A DNA stretch of 64,000 bases, from NCBI RefSeq assembly GCF_004217615.1, contig NZ_SHLD01000001.1:1240001-1304000 (forward strand). The letters run 5' to 3'. The translations under genes and the position numbers were made by a program. The stretch comes from Micromonospora kangleipakensis. GTDB lineage: Bacteria > Actinomycetota > Actinomycetes > Mycobacteriales > Micromonosporaceae. Within the stretch, counting starts at the first letter, position 1. Each line of letters starts with the position of its first letter. Positions 17,081-24,897 of this stretch are shown piece by piece. The notes under the pieces are model-generated. The model was not told where the DNA came from and made no database searches. It was given only the letters and a program-made list of their open reading frames with translations.

Positions 17081-17362
17081 ATGGACGATCGACTAGGGTG
17101 CTCAGCCGTGAGGAGGGGTGAGCAGCGGCCGTGGATCGTCTCGGACGAGCTGTGGGCTGAGATCGAGCCGCTGCTGCCGCCCCGTCCACCGCGCAGGCAC
17201 CGGTTCCCGGGCCGCAAGCCCCTGGATGACCGCAAGGTGTTGTGCGGGATCTTGTTCGTGCTCTACACGGCGATCCCGTGGGAGTACCTGCCCCAGGAGC
17301 TCGGCTTCGGATCGGGAATGACCTGTTGGCGCAGGCTGCGGGATTGGAACGACGCCGGCGGC
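17081..17362 (+). pseudogene. IS5-like transposase, N-terminal fragment (DUF4096)
   Basis: WIVSDELWAEIEPLLPPRPP, FPGRKPLDDRKVLCGILFVL and PQELGFGSGMTCWRRLRDWN form the N-terminal DUF4096 domain of IS5-type transposases. The similarity ends at about 17360 after WNDAGG. All DDE residues are missing. The sequence then passes into unrelated coding-like DNA (QIYTGYAERD and stop). This is a dead fragment marking a past insertion and deletion. Confidence 0.8.
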
Positions 17363-17434
17363 AGATCTACACCGGCTACGCCGAGCGGGACTAAGTCCCC
17401 GCCGACCAGCGCTGAGCCCCGGTCTGACGACGAA

Positions 17435-17469
17435 GGCCGCCGACCCCGCGAGGGGGCCGGCGGCCTTTT
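17435..17469 (+). terminator. Strong intrinsic terminator
   Basis: GGCCGCCG and CGGCGGCC arms close a GC-rich hairpin, followed by TTTT at 17466-17469. It lies between the IS5 fragment and the 317-residue gene. Confidence 0.75.
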
Positions 17470-17547
17470 CGCGTACGGCGCGAGGCCGCACCGGGCGACA
17501 TTGACGTCGCCCGCACCGGTGAGGAGCATCGGCGGCAGGGGGCCGCT

Positions 17548-18501
17548 ATGGCGAACATCGACGTGGACCAGCTCAAGAGGGTGTTGTCGGCGGAGAAGAC
17601 CCGTGCCGCCGCCGACGCCGGCCGGCTGCGGACCGTGAACCGGGAGCTGCGGCGGGTGCGGCCGGGACCGGACTTTGAGGCGCGCCACCAGCAGGCGCTG
17701 GAGCGGGCGTTCCGCACCGAGATGCCGGACGCGGCCCGGTACTTCGCCGAGGCCGAGGAGACCTTCCGGCGCGGGGTCCGGGACCGCCGGGCGGCGCTGG
17801 ACGTGCTCGCCACCGCCCCACCCCCGCTGACGCCGACCTCCACGCTGCTGGAGACGCCGTTCCTGATCTGGGGGCTGGGCAGCCCGGGCTCCCGGCTGGC
17901 GTACGACGGCCACATCGAGGCCGGAAACAGCTGGGCGACCATGGCCGGCTACACCGACGCCGACGGCGCCTTCCTCACCTATGACGAGGTCGATTTCTAC
18001 TTCCTGTGGCAGAACGACGGAGGCACCGACGTGGTGGTCGACGTCCGGTCGCTGCTGCGGCTCACCGGCAGCCTGCACGCCTGGGCGGACTCCGGGTATT
18101 TCTGGACGCCGTTCTGGGGCATAACCACCATCGGAGACAGCACCGGATACGTCCAGGCGCGGCTGGAGCTGTTGCAGTGGTGGGAGCAGCCGCCGACCCG
18201 ACCCCTGCCGCAGCCCGACCAGGTCAACGACGTGGAATCGCTGTCGGTCAGCGGTGGGTGGCAGCTTCTCGGCCGGCCCGGGCGACACGAGAGTGTGCCG
18301 GTGGCCGGCGCCGCCCACCTCGCGTACGACACCTTCCGGGTGCCGGCCGGCGCGGTGGCCGTGTTCGAGGTCGGGGTGCAGGCCGGGTGGGGCGGGTACG
18401 ACGGTGGCGGGTTCGCGGACTTCCAGTCCGGCGACTTCCGGGTGGTCTGCCCGCACGTGCAGTTGGAGTTCCTGACCGCCCCACCGGTGGTGAGTCCCTG
18501 A
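17548..18501 (+). CDS. Unknown protein, coiled-coil head and beta-rich body
   Basis: 317 residues. The first ~90 are charged and helical (VDQLKRVLSAEKTRAAADAG). The rest is rich in Gly, Trp and Tyr with alternating strands, for example LTYDEVDFYFLWQNDGGTDV and YFWTPFWGITTIGDSTGYVQ, ending in VCPHVQLEFLTAPP. No signal or TM segment was seen and no family recognised. GGCAGGGGG precedes ATG 17548. It lies alone between a terminator and remnants, and its body may be a jelly-roll-like binding domain (inference). Confidence 0.65.
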   Translation: MANIDVDQLKRVLSAEKTRAAADAGRLRTVNRELRRVRPGPDFEARHQQALERAFRTEMPDAARYFAEAEETFRRGVRDRRAALDVLATAPPPLTPTSTLLETPFLIWGLGSPGSRLAYDGHIEAGNSWATMAGYTDADGAFLTYDEVDFYFLWQNDGGTDVVVDVRSLLRLTGSLHAWADSGYFWTPFWGITTIGDSTGYVQARLELLQWWEQPPTRPLPQPDQVNDVESLSVSGGWQLLGRPGRHESVPVAGAAHLAYDTFRVPAGAVAVFEVGVQAGWGGYDGGGFADFQSGDFRVVCPHVQLEFLTAPPVVSP

Positions 18502-18807
18502 CAGTGGGGCGGTCGGCGGCCGGTACGGCTGCGCAGGCCGGCGGAGACGAGCTGATTGCCCTCCGACAGGGCGGGCAGCGCCCGGTGAACGCGGCGTCGC
18601 CCGCGATGGCGGCGGCGTACACGACAGCGGTGCGGGACGCGATGGCCGACCAGCCGTACTTGCTGGCCGAAGCCCCAACAGGCAGCGCCGGCCGGTCAGC
18701 ACAACACCGGCGCCCGATGATGTTGTGGAACAGGTGTCATCGCGCCACACGGCGGCCGCGCCGCCGGCGAGGACGGCGGCGGCCAGCGGTTGCTCGGCCA
18801 GGTGCTG
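18502..18807. other. No gene recognised
   Basis: About 300 bp of open but unremarkable frames leading into the antitoxin-like fragment. It may contain its broken 5' part. Confidence 0.4.
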
Positions 18808-18927
18808 ATGCGCGGGGTACGCCTGCCCGTTGACTTGGACCAGCGGGTACACGCCGCCGCGGACAACGCCGGGGTCAAGGCATCCATCCTCATCCGCGAG
18901 TGGATCGAGCTCGGCCTGACGAACTAG
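18808..18927 (+). pseudogene. Ribbon-helix-helix (CopG-like) antitoxin fragment
   Basis: 39 residues from ATG 18808: MRGVRLPVDLDQRVHAAADN then AGVKASILIREWIELGLTN. The beta strand (VRLP) and two helices are those of a CopG/RHH DNA-binding domain. Full antitoxins usually have 20-40 more residues in front. The upstream DNA is in other frames, so the gene is probably truncated or frameshifted. No toxin gene is adjacent. Confidence 0.5.
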
Positions 18928-19129
18928 AAACGACCGGCCCGTGTCGCTGTCCGCGCTTCGCCGAGCGATCGCCCACGTCACCCAGGCCGGCCACTGAGAA
19001 GCTGACCCGACCCACGGCCAGGACAACTGAGAAGCGCCCACTTCGCCTGAGCACTGACACGCGCCAGGTGGGTCGACTCACGAGGGCCTCGACCTGACCT
19101 GGCGGCTGCTCCGGCGGACTAATAGGCAG

Positions 19130-19785
19130 TCACCGCGCTGGACGGCATGCCGTCAGGCGGCGCGCCGGTACGCCCGCTGCAGGTTGTGTCCTAATTCGAT
19201 ACAGGGGAATGCGTCCGCCGCGAGCTTGATCAGTTAGCTGGGTGGCGACACCCCATCGCAGGATCTTGGCAACTGTCTCGTCGGCGATGTCGATGCCGAG
19301 CCTGTCGCTTGCCGCGTCGGCAAGCTCTGCTACGTCTCCAACGAATTGGCCCTCTGAGTCGGCCGCCGCGAGGATCGCCTGCCAGACAGCCCGCCAGGTG
19401 CGGCGTCTTTGCGGGCTCCATGCTTTGGCGCGGATGTCGAAGGCTTGGAGCCGGTGATCTTGCGCGGGTCGCTGCGGTCGGGTTGATCCCCTTGGCTTTG
19501 GCATGCAGAGTTGGTAGGTGTTGCAGCGCTGGCCGTTGCCGTGGTCGACGAGCTTCAGCAGTCCAGCCTCCTGTAGCCATCTCAAGGAGGCCTGGACGTT
19601 GGCCCTGTTCGCCGGACGTCGTCCAGATGCTGTTGCGATCGCCGCTGCGAGCTGGGTCGGTGACAGCGCTACGTGCATGGCCTCGTCGGCGCCGTCGACG
19701 AGTGCCCGCCAAACCGCACGACGGAGGCTCGCCACCTTGCCAGCGATGGTGTGCGCGCTGACCCACGGGGCCGAGGTGAGCCTGG
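19130..19785 (-). pseudogene. Winged-helix DNA-binding protein, 5'-truncated at the island edge
   Basis: The minus-strand frame has a first winged-helix-like unit, LSPTQLAAAIATASGRRPAN to LRWLQEAGLLKLVDHGNG. A second related unit (RRTWRAVWQAILAAADSEGQ to ILRWGVATQL) follows. It has no start upstream of the join to tadE at ~19.785 kb, so the native N-terminus was probably lost at the island boundary. ATG 19678 could give a short product. Replication or regulatory functions are possible for such two-unit proteins. Confidence 0.5.
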
Positions 19786-19786
19786 A

Positions 19787-19969
19787 ACGACAGCCGGCGC
19801 GCGGTACGCGCCACCCGGCGCCCACGTGACGGTCACCGTCACCGGTGACCGCGTCACCGCCACGGTCCACGTTCCGGTCCGCACTCTGGGGGCGCGGCTG
19901 CCCCGGCTCACCGTGTCCGCCACCGCGGTCGCCGCCGTCGAACCCGGCGCCCCGGCACCACTACCGTGA
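19787..19969 (+). pseudogene. tadE (Flp pilus minor pilin) 3' fragment
   Basis: The last ~60 codons of a TadE-like protein: YAPPGAHVTVTVTGDRVTAT, VHVPVRTLGARLPRLTVSAT and AVAAVEPGAP. The TM helix and N-terminus are missing. The sequence begins at the island edge. The stop overlaps the GTG of the following TadE-like gene, as in intact pilus clusters. It pairs with the ssd fragment at 9.8 kb as the right edge of the replaced region. Confidence 0.7.
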
Positions 19970-20352
19970 CGGCGGGAGACGGCCTGCGGGCGAACCGGGT
20001 CAGCGCGGCCACGGAGCGGGGCGGTGCCACGGTCTGCCTGCTCGCCGTTGGGCTGGCCTTCGTGCTGGTCGGTCTCTTCGGCGCGGCGATCGGCGCCGCC
20101 CGGACGGCACGGCAGCAGGCCCGGGTCGCGGCGGACTTCGGGGCGCTCGCCGGCGCCGGTCGGGCGCTCGACGGCGAGGCGGCGGCCTGCGGGAGGGCCG
20201 GAGAACTGGTCGGCGCCAACGCCGCACGGCTCTCCGCCTGCCGCCTCGACGGGCTGGACGTGCTGGTCACGGCGGAGGTCACGGTCACGCCGCTGCCCTG
20301 GCTGACCCGCACCGCCACCGCGACCTCCCGGGCCGGCCCGATCCGAGGCTGA
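19966..20352 (+). CDS. TadE-like protein of the helicase/secretion neighbourhood (Rv3654c type)
   Basis: 128 residues. One N-terminal TM helix (ATVCLLAVGLAFVLVGLFGA) is followed by ARQQARVAADFGALAGAGRA and a cysteine pair, AACGRAGELVGANAARLSAC. This is the conserved small gene found between tad pilus genes and a large helicase in mycobacteria and Streptomyces. The GTG start overlaps the tadE fragment stop. With no tadA, B, C or flp genes in this window it is probably a non-functional survivor, though the frame is intact. Confidence 0.8.
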   Translation: MTAGDGLRANRVSAATERGGATVCLLAVGLAFVLVGLFGAAIGAARTARQQARVAADFGALAGAGRALDGEAAACGRAGELVGANAARLSACRLDGLDVLVTAEVTVTPLPWLTRTATATSRAGPIRG

Positions 20353-20391
20353 CCCTCCGGCGTCGGTCCGCGGGGCCGCTATTGGCCGGGT

Positions 20392-20426
20392 CGGTCGGGG
20401 CGCGATGAGCTGCCGCGCCCCGACCG
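20392..20426. terminator. Bidirectional terminator between convergent genes
   Basis: Perfect 13-bp inverted repeat CGGTCGGGGCGCG / CGCGCCCCGACCG with a 9-base loop, between the TadE-like gene (+) and the LURP-one gene (-). Confidence 0.75.
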
Positions 20427-20434
20427 ATGGCGGC

Positions 20435-21013
20435 TCAGCGGGCCTGGAGGGCGTCCAGGCCGACCGCCATGGCGATGACGAGTCGCCGGTCGATCTGCGG
20501 GTTCTGGATCTCCACCACGTACCGGTCGCGCAGGCCCCACTTCTTGACGACCGAGAACACGGGCTGGCCCCCGGCGACGAAGTCGAAGTGGTACGGCAGC
20601 CACGACAGCGAGTCGACGAAGCGGCGCAGCAGCGCCACCGGCAGGCTCCGCTCCTGGCCCGTGATCTGCGGCAGGCCGGCCTGCTCGACGTGCCACGTCG
20701 ACCGCAGCAGCGACTGGGCGAAATCCTTGCGGAACAGCCCGATCGGGTTGCCGGCGTGGTCGGTCACGTCGTACGTGGCGCCGAGATCGAGCCGCTGACG
20801 GGCCTTGAAGCCGAGCAGCGGGTACTGCTTGGAGTCGTCGGTGTAGATGGTCACCTGCTCCTTGAAGGCGAGCCGCTTCTGCTGCGCGAACGCGAGCAGC
20901 TCGCCCTCCGAACCGTCCGACGCCACCGCGCGGACCTCGTACTGGTTGACCATCATGCGGATCCGCTGGCGGATGAAGAACTGGTGCTGGGTCTGCAAGG
21001 CGTCGAGCTGCAT
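20435..21013 (-). CDS. LURP-one-related / scramblase-fold protein
   Basis: 192 residues with a tubby-like LURP-one/phospholipid-scramblase barrel. Recognisable parts are QFFIRQRIRMMVNQYEVRAV, AFKEQVTIYTDDSKQYPLLG, FKARQRLDLGATYDVTDHAG and the C-terminal RYVVEIQNPQIDRRLVIAMA. The last helix (RLVIAMAVGLDAL) is buried inside the barrel in known structures. Function is unknown in bacteria; lipid binding is a family-based guess. It is commonly found in actinobacteria. Confidence 0.8.
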   Translation of the reverse strand: MQLDALQTQHQFFIRQRIRMMVNQYEVRAVASDGSEGELLAFAQQKRLAFKEQVTIYTDDSKQYPLLGFKARQRLDLGATYDVTDHAGNPIGLFRKDFAQSLLRSTWHVEQAGLPQITGQERSLPVALLRRFVDSLSWLPYHFDFVAGGQPVFSVVKKWGLRDRYVVEIQNPQIDRRLVIAMAVGLDALQAR

Positions 21014-21188
21014 GCGATCTCCTTCGAGGGGTAACGCCGGAGTCTCGCACAGCCGAGCCCTCAGCGTCCGCCCTCGATGGTCGCCTGCAGCGCCCAGGCG
21101 TTGAGCAGCTGGTGGATGCCGCGGAGTCGATCGTTCATCTGCTCCCGGCGTTCCGCCTGCGCCAGGCTGGCCAGCGCTGCCCAGCGAG

Positions 21189-23663
21189 TCAGGGCGCGTC
21201 GGTCGCCGCGCCGGGGTGGTCCGGGACCCGCTCGTCCTGGCGCGGCAGGGCCGGGGCCGGGCCTGCGGGAGCGTCGCCGGCAGGCGGCATCGGCAGGACG
21301 GGGGCCGCCGGGGCGGCGGCCTCGGGCGGCAGGTTGGCGAGGACCACGTCGAGGACCTTCACCGCGTCCGACTTGGACAGCGGGTTGTTGCCGTTGCCGC
21401 ACTTCGGGGACTGCACGCAGGAGGGGCAGCCCGACTCGCAGCCGCACTCGGCGATCGCGTCCCGGGTGGCCCGCAGCCAGGCCGCCGCCGTCCCGTACGC
21501 CCGCTCGGCGAAACCCGCACCGCCGGGGTGCCCGTCGTAGACGAAGACGGTGGGCGCCTCGGTGTCCGGGTGCACGGCGGTGGAGAGGCCGCCGATGTCC
21601 CAGCGGTCGCAGGTGGCCATCAGCGGCAGCAGGCCGATCGCGGCGTGCTCGGCGGCGTGCAGCGCCCCCGGGGTGTCCGCCACCTCGACCCCGGCGGAGG
21701 CCAGCGACTCCGGCGAGACGGTGAACCAGACCGCGACGGTGCGCAGCTCACGGGCCGGCAGGTCCAGCGGCCGGGTGTCGATCACCTCGCCTGAGGCGAT
21801 CCGGCGCCGCTGGTACGACACGACCTGGCTGGTCACGTCGACCTCGCCGAGGAAGAGCCCGACCGGCCCGGCGTCCACGTACGACCGGACCGACACCACG
21901 GACAGCGAGGTGACGTCCCGGGCGTGGGTGGACCAGTCCGGCTCCTCCGCGTGCACCAGCGCGCAGCCGTCGGCCAGGTCGAGCGAGTCGACCACGAACG
22001 AGACGCCCTGGTGCAGGTAGACCGCACCGGAGTGGATGAGGAAGTGCGACGAGCCGCCGTCGACGGTGCCGAGCAGCCGCCCGGTGGACGCCTCCACCAC
22101 GCAGACCGGTGCGCCGCCCTCGCCGCGCAGGTCGACCTCGGGGCGTTCCCGGTGCCGCCAGTACCAGCCGGTCGGCCGCTGCCGCAGCGCGCCGGCCTCG
22201 ACGAGCGAGTCGACCGCCTCCTTCGCGCCGTCGCCGAAGAGCTCCAGGTCGGCCGGGGTGAGTGGGGCCTCGGCCGCGGCGCAGGCGAGCTGCGGGGCGA
22301 GCACGTACGGGTTGGCCGGGTCGAGCACGGTCGCCTCGACGGGCCGCCCGAACAGCGCCTCCGGGTGGTGCACCAGGTAGGTGTCGAGCGGGTCGTCCCG
22401 GGCCACCAGCACGGCCAGGGCCTCGTCGCCGGAGCGGCCGGCCCGGCCGGCCTGCTGCCAGAGTGACGCCCGGGTGCCCGGCCAGCCGCAGATCAGCACC
22501 GCGTCCAGCCCGACCAGGTCGACGCCGAGTTCGAGGGCGTTGGTGGAGGCGAGGCCGAGCAGGTCGCCGTGGAGCAGCGCGCGTTCCAGCTCGCGTCGCT
22601 CCTCGCGCAGATAGCCGGCCCGGTAGGCGGCCACCCGGTCACCCAGCCCGGGGACCGCCTCGTCCAGGGCGCGCCGGGCGTTCGCGGCGACCACCTCGGC
22701 GCCCTTGCGGGAGCGGACGAAGGCGAGGGTGCGTACCCCCTCGGCGACCGTGTCGGCGAGCAGGTCCGCCGTCTCCCGCAGCGCCGACCGGCGCACCGGC
22801 GCGAGGTCCGCGACCTCCCCCGAAGAATCCGGGAGCAGCGGCGGCTCCCAGAGCGCGAAGGTCACCCCGCCGCGCGGCGAGGTGTCCTCCGTGACGGCGG
22901 CGACCGGCAGGCCGGTGAGCCGCCCGGCCGCCGTCGCCGGGTCGCCCGACGTCGCGGAGGCCAGCACGAAGACGGGGGTACGACCGAAGCGGGCGCACTG
23001 CCGGCGCAACCGGCGCAGCACGTGCGCGACGTGCGAGCCGAACACGCCCCGGTAGGTGTGGCACTCGTCGATCACCACGTACGCCAGCCGGCGCAGGAAG
23101 CCGGACCAGTGCGCGTGCCCGGGCAGGATGCCGTGGTGCAGCATGTCCGGGTTGGTCAGCACGAACCGGGAGTGCCGGCGGATCCACTCCCGCTCGGCGC
23201 GCGGGGTGTCCCCGTCGTAGCAGGCGGGGCGTACGCCGTCGAGCTCCAGGCCGGCGACGGCGCGCAACTGGTCGGCGGCGAGCGCCTTGGTCGGCGCCAG
23301 GTAGAGCACGGTGGCGCGCGGGTCGGCGAGGAGCGTGCTCAACGCGGGGAGCTGGTACGCCAGCGACTTGCCAGACGCGGTGCCGGTGGCCACCACGACG
23401 TGCTCTCCGGCGTACGCCAGCTCGGCGGCCTCGGCCTGGTGCCGCCAGGGGGCGACGACGCCGCGGCGGGCGAACGCCGCCCGCAGCTCCTCCGGGGTCC
23501 ACGCCGGCCACGGCGCCGGCTCGCCGGCGCGGGCCGGCACCCGCTCGACGTGGGTGACCGGGTCGGCGGTGTGCCGGGTGCGCAGCCGACGCAGCAGCTC
23601 GGCCGGCGGTCGCCCGGGGCCGGTGCCTGCGGATACGGTGGCGGCGGAGGTCACGTCCTGCAC
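21189..23663 (-). CDS. DEAD/DEAH-type helicase with DUF1998 zinc domain (MrfA/Rv3649 type)
   Basis: 824 residues. The helicase core has Walker [18 protein letters not shown] (~residue 96), motif [15 protein letters not shown] (~195), motif III-like [10 protein letters not shown] and motif [13 protein letters not shown]. The C-terminal DUF1998 region carries the four-cysteine cluster [20 protein letters not shown]. Bacillus MrfA of this family is a 3'-5' DNA helicase for mitomycin-type damage repair. In actinobacteria the gene regularly lies beside the tad pilus cluster and bldG, as here. It is divergent from bldG with 126 bp between them. Confidence 0.9.
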   Translation of the reverse strand: MQDVTSAATVSAGTGPGRPPAELLRRLRTRHTADPVTHVERVPARAGEPAPWPAWTPEELRAAFARRGVVAPWRHQAEAAELAYAGEHVVVATGTASGKSLAYQLPALSTLLADPRATVLYLAPTKALAADQLRAVAGLELDGVRPACYDGDTPRAEREWIRRHSRFVLTNPDMLHHGILPGHAHWSGFLRRLAYVVIDECHTYRGVFGSHVAHVLRRLRRQCARFGRTPVFVLASATSGDPATAAGRLTGLPVAAVTEDTSPRGGVTFALWEPPLLPDSSGEVADLAPVRRSALRETADLLADTVAEGVRTLAFVRSRKGAEVVAANARRALDEAVPGLGDRVAAYRAGYLREERRELERALLHGDLLGLASTNALELGVDLVGLDAVLICGWPGTRASLWQQAGRAGRSGDEALAVLVARDDPLDTYLVHHPEALFGRPVEATVLDPANPYVLAPQLACAAAEAPLTPADLELFGDGAKEAVDSLVEAGALRQRPTGWYWRHRERPEVDLRGEGGAPVCVVEASTGRLLGTVDGGSSHFLIHSGAVYLHQGVSFVVDSLDLADGCALVHAEEPDWSTHARDVTSLSVVSVRSYVDAGPVGLFLGEVDVTSQVVSYQRRRIASGEVIDTRPLDLPARELRTVAVWFTVSPESLASAGVEVADTPGALHAAEHAAIGLLPLMATCDRWDIGGLSTAVHPDTEAPTVFVYDGHPGGAGFAERAYGTAAAWLRATRDAIAECGCESGCPSCVQSPKCGNGNNPLSKSDAVKVLDVVLANLPPEAAAPAAPVLPMPPAGDAPAGPAPALPRQDERVPDHPGAATDAP

Positions 23664-23789
23664 TCTCGCACTGGTGTTCGGAATTGGGAACCCGGGGCGG
23701 TGGGTATTGGGGGAGTCTCCGCCGGTGACCCCGCCAGGGGGTCGGGGGCGGGATGGTTAGATGCCCAGGAGAGTCTACGAGGAGGACCG

Positions 23790-24146
23790 ATGGAGCTGTC
23801 GCTGGCGACCCGCACCGTGGGGGAGCACACGGTGCTCGAGGTCGGCGGTGAGGTGGACGTCTACACCGCACCGCGCCTGCGGGAACGGCTCCTGGAGTTG
23901 ATCGACGGCGGGGCCCGCCGGGTGGTGGTGGACCTGGGCCGGGTGGACTTCCTCGACTCGACCGGTCTCGGCGTGCTGGTCGGCGCCCTCAAGCGGCTCC
24001 GCTCGGCCGGTGGCTCGTTCGCCCTGGTCTGCGACAAGGAGCCGCTGCTCAAGATCTTCCGGATCACCGCGCTGGACCAGGTCTTTCCCCTGCACCCCAC
24101 GGTCGACGCGGCGATCAGCGCCGACCCGACCGGCGCCGGCGCGTGA
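23790..24146 (+). CDS. bldG: Anti-sigma factor antagonist BldG (STAS domain)
   Basis: 118 residues forming one STAS domain: [20 protein letters not shown] and the phosphorylation loop [19 protein letters not shown], with the conserved Ser near 57. In Streptomyces BldG binds anti-sigma factors according to phosphorylation and is needed for morphological and antibiotic development. GAGGAGGACC precedes ATG 23790. The stop overlaps the next gene (GTGATG), so the two are co-translated. Confidence 0.9.
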   Translation: MELSLATRTVGEHTVLEVGGEVDVYTAPRLRERLLELIDGGARRVVVDLGRVDFLDSTGLGVLVGALKRLRSAGGSFALVCDKEPLLKIFRITALDQVFPLHPTVDAAISADPTGAGA

Positions 24147-24580
24147 TGGCGACCGTCAAGCTCTCCTTCTCGCCCGCCCCGGTGCACGTGCGCACCGCCC
24201 GCCTGGTCGGCGTCGCGGTGGCCCGCCGGGCCGGGGTACGCGAGGACCTGCTCGACGAGGTGCGCCTGGCGATCGGTGAGGCGTGCACGCGGGCGGTGGC
24301 CCTGCACCGGCAGTACGGCCTGGCCGATCCGGTGCTGGTGGAGATGTCGGACTCCGGGGCCTACTCGGTGCGGGTGGTGGACCGCGCCCCGATCGAGGCC
24401 GGCATCGGCCTGGCCGCGCTGCCCCCGGACGAGCTGGCCAAGGAGTCGCTCAGCGAGGACGCGCTGACCACCGGCGTCGGCTTCGCCCTGCTCGCCGGCT
24501 TCGTCGAGGATCTCCAGGTCCGTCCGGTCGAGGAGGGCATCGGTACCGAGGTCCGGATGGTGTGGCCGGTCGGCCGCTGA
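24143..24580 (+). CDS. Anti-sigma factor, RsbW-like ATP-binding kinase
   Basis: 145 residues of the HATPase_c (GHKL) type: [20 protein letters not shown], the N-box-like [20 protein letters not shown] and the G-box-like [16 protein letters not shown]. It should bind and possibly phosphorylate BldG and sequester a sigma factor. Translation begins within the bldG stop overlap, at GTG 24143 or ATG 24146. Synteny with the bldG partner gene of Streptomyces supports the call. The sigma target is not encoded nearby. Confidence 0.85.
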   Translation: MMATVKLSFSPAPVHVRTARLVGVAVARRAGVREDLLDEVRLAIGEACTRAVALHRQYGLADPVLVEMSDSGAYSVRVVDRAPIEAGIGLAALPPDELAKESLSEDALTTGVGFALLAGFVEDLQVRPVEEGIGTEVRMVWPVGR

Positions 24581-24600
24581 CCTGACAGTTCGTCCCCACC

Positions 24601-24628
24601 GGCCGCGTTCCCGCTCGGGAGCGCGGCC
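24601..24628 (+). terminator. Terminator after the bldG operon
   Basis: GGCCGCG / CGCGGCC arms enclose TTCCCGCTCGGGAG, whose inner part also pairs. There is no T-tract, which is usual for actinobacterial terminators. Confidence 0.6.
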
Positions 24629-24897
24629 TCGTCGTGCTGGCCGGCCCATATATCAGATTTTTCCTCATAACACAGCGACGAAGATCATCGAGACAGGGTG
24701 CCCCCTCGGTGTGACCTCCAACACTGCGGAGGGCTACAGTACCCGGGTTGTCAGCAAGTGACCCGTCTCGCAGCCAGCGGGAATGGGTGTTCATCGCTGG
24801 TCCGCGGTGGTGGGTTGGCGCGCTGGCGAGTTCGCATCCAGGCGTCGGCCCGTGCGTCTCCACGGCCGGCGCGAGTGTTCGGTACAGGAGGACATAG
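24629..24897 (+). promoter_or_regulatory. hppA leader and promoter region
   Basis: About 270 bp without a gene. TGTGAC at ~24711 and TACAGT at ~24735, 18 bp apart, could be -35/-10 elements of a SigA-type promoter (weak evidence). The long leader ends with AGGAGGA before ATG 24898. Confidence 0.3.

Noticed and set aside
21061..21188. Short minus-strand frame ending NDRLRGIHQLLNAWALQATI
   Set aside because: Only 25 codons from its ATG and no RBS; might be a real leader or small gene but cannot be supported.
22569..23789. Long 5' extension of the bldG frame
   Set aside because: Antisense of the helicase; bldG similarity and RBS start at 23790.
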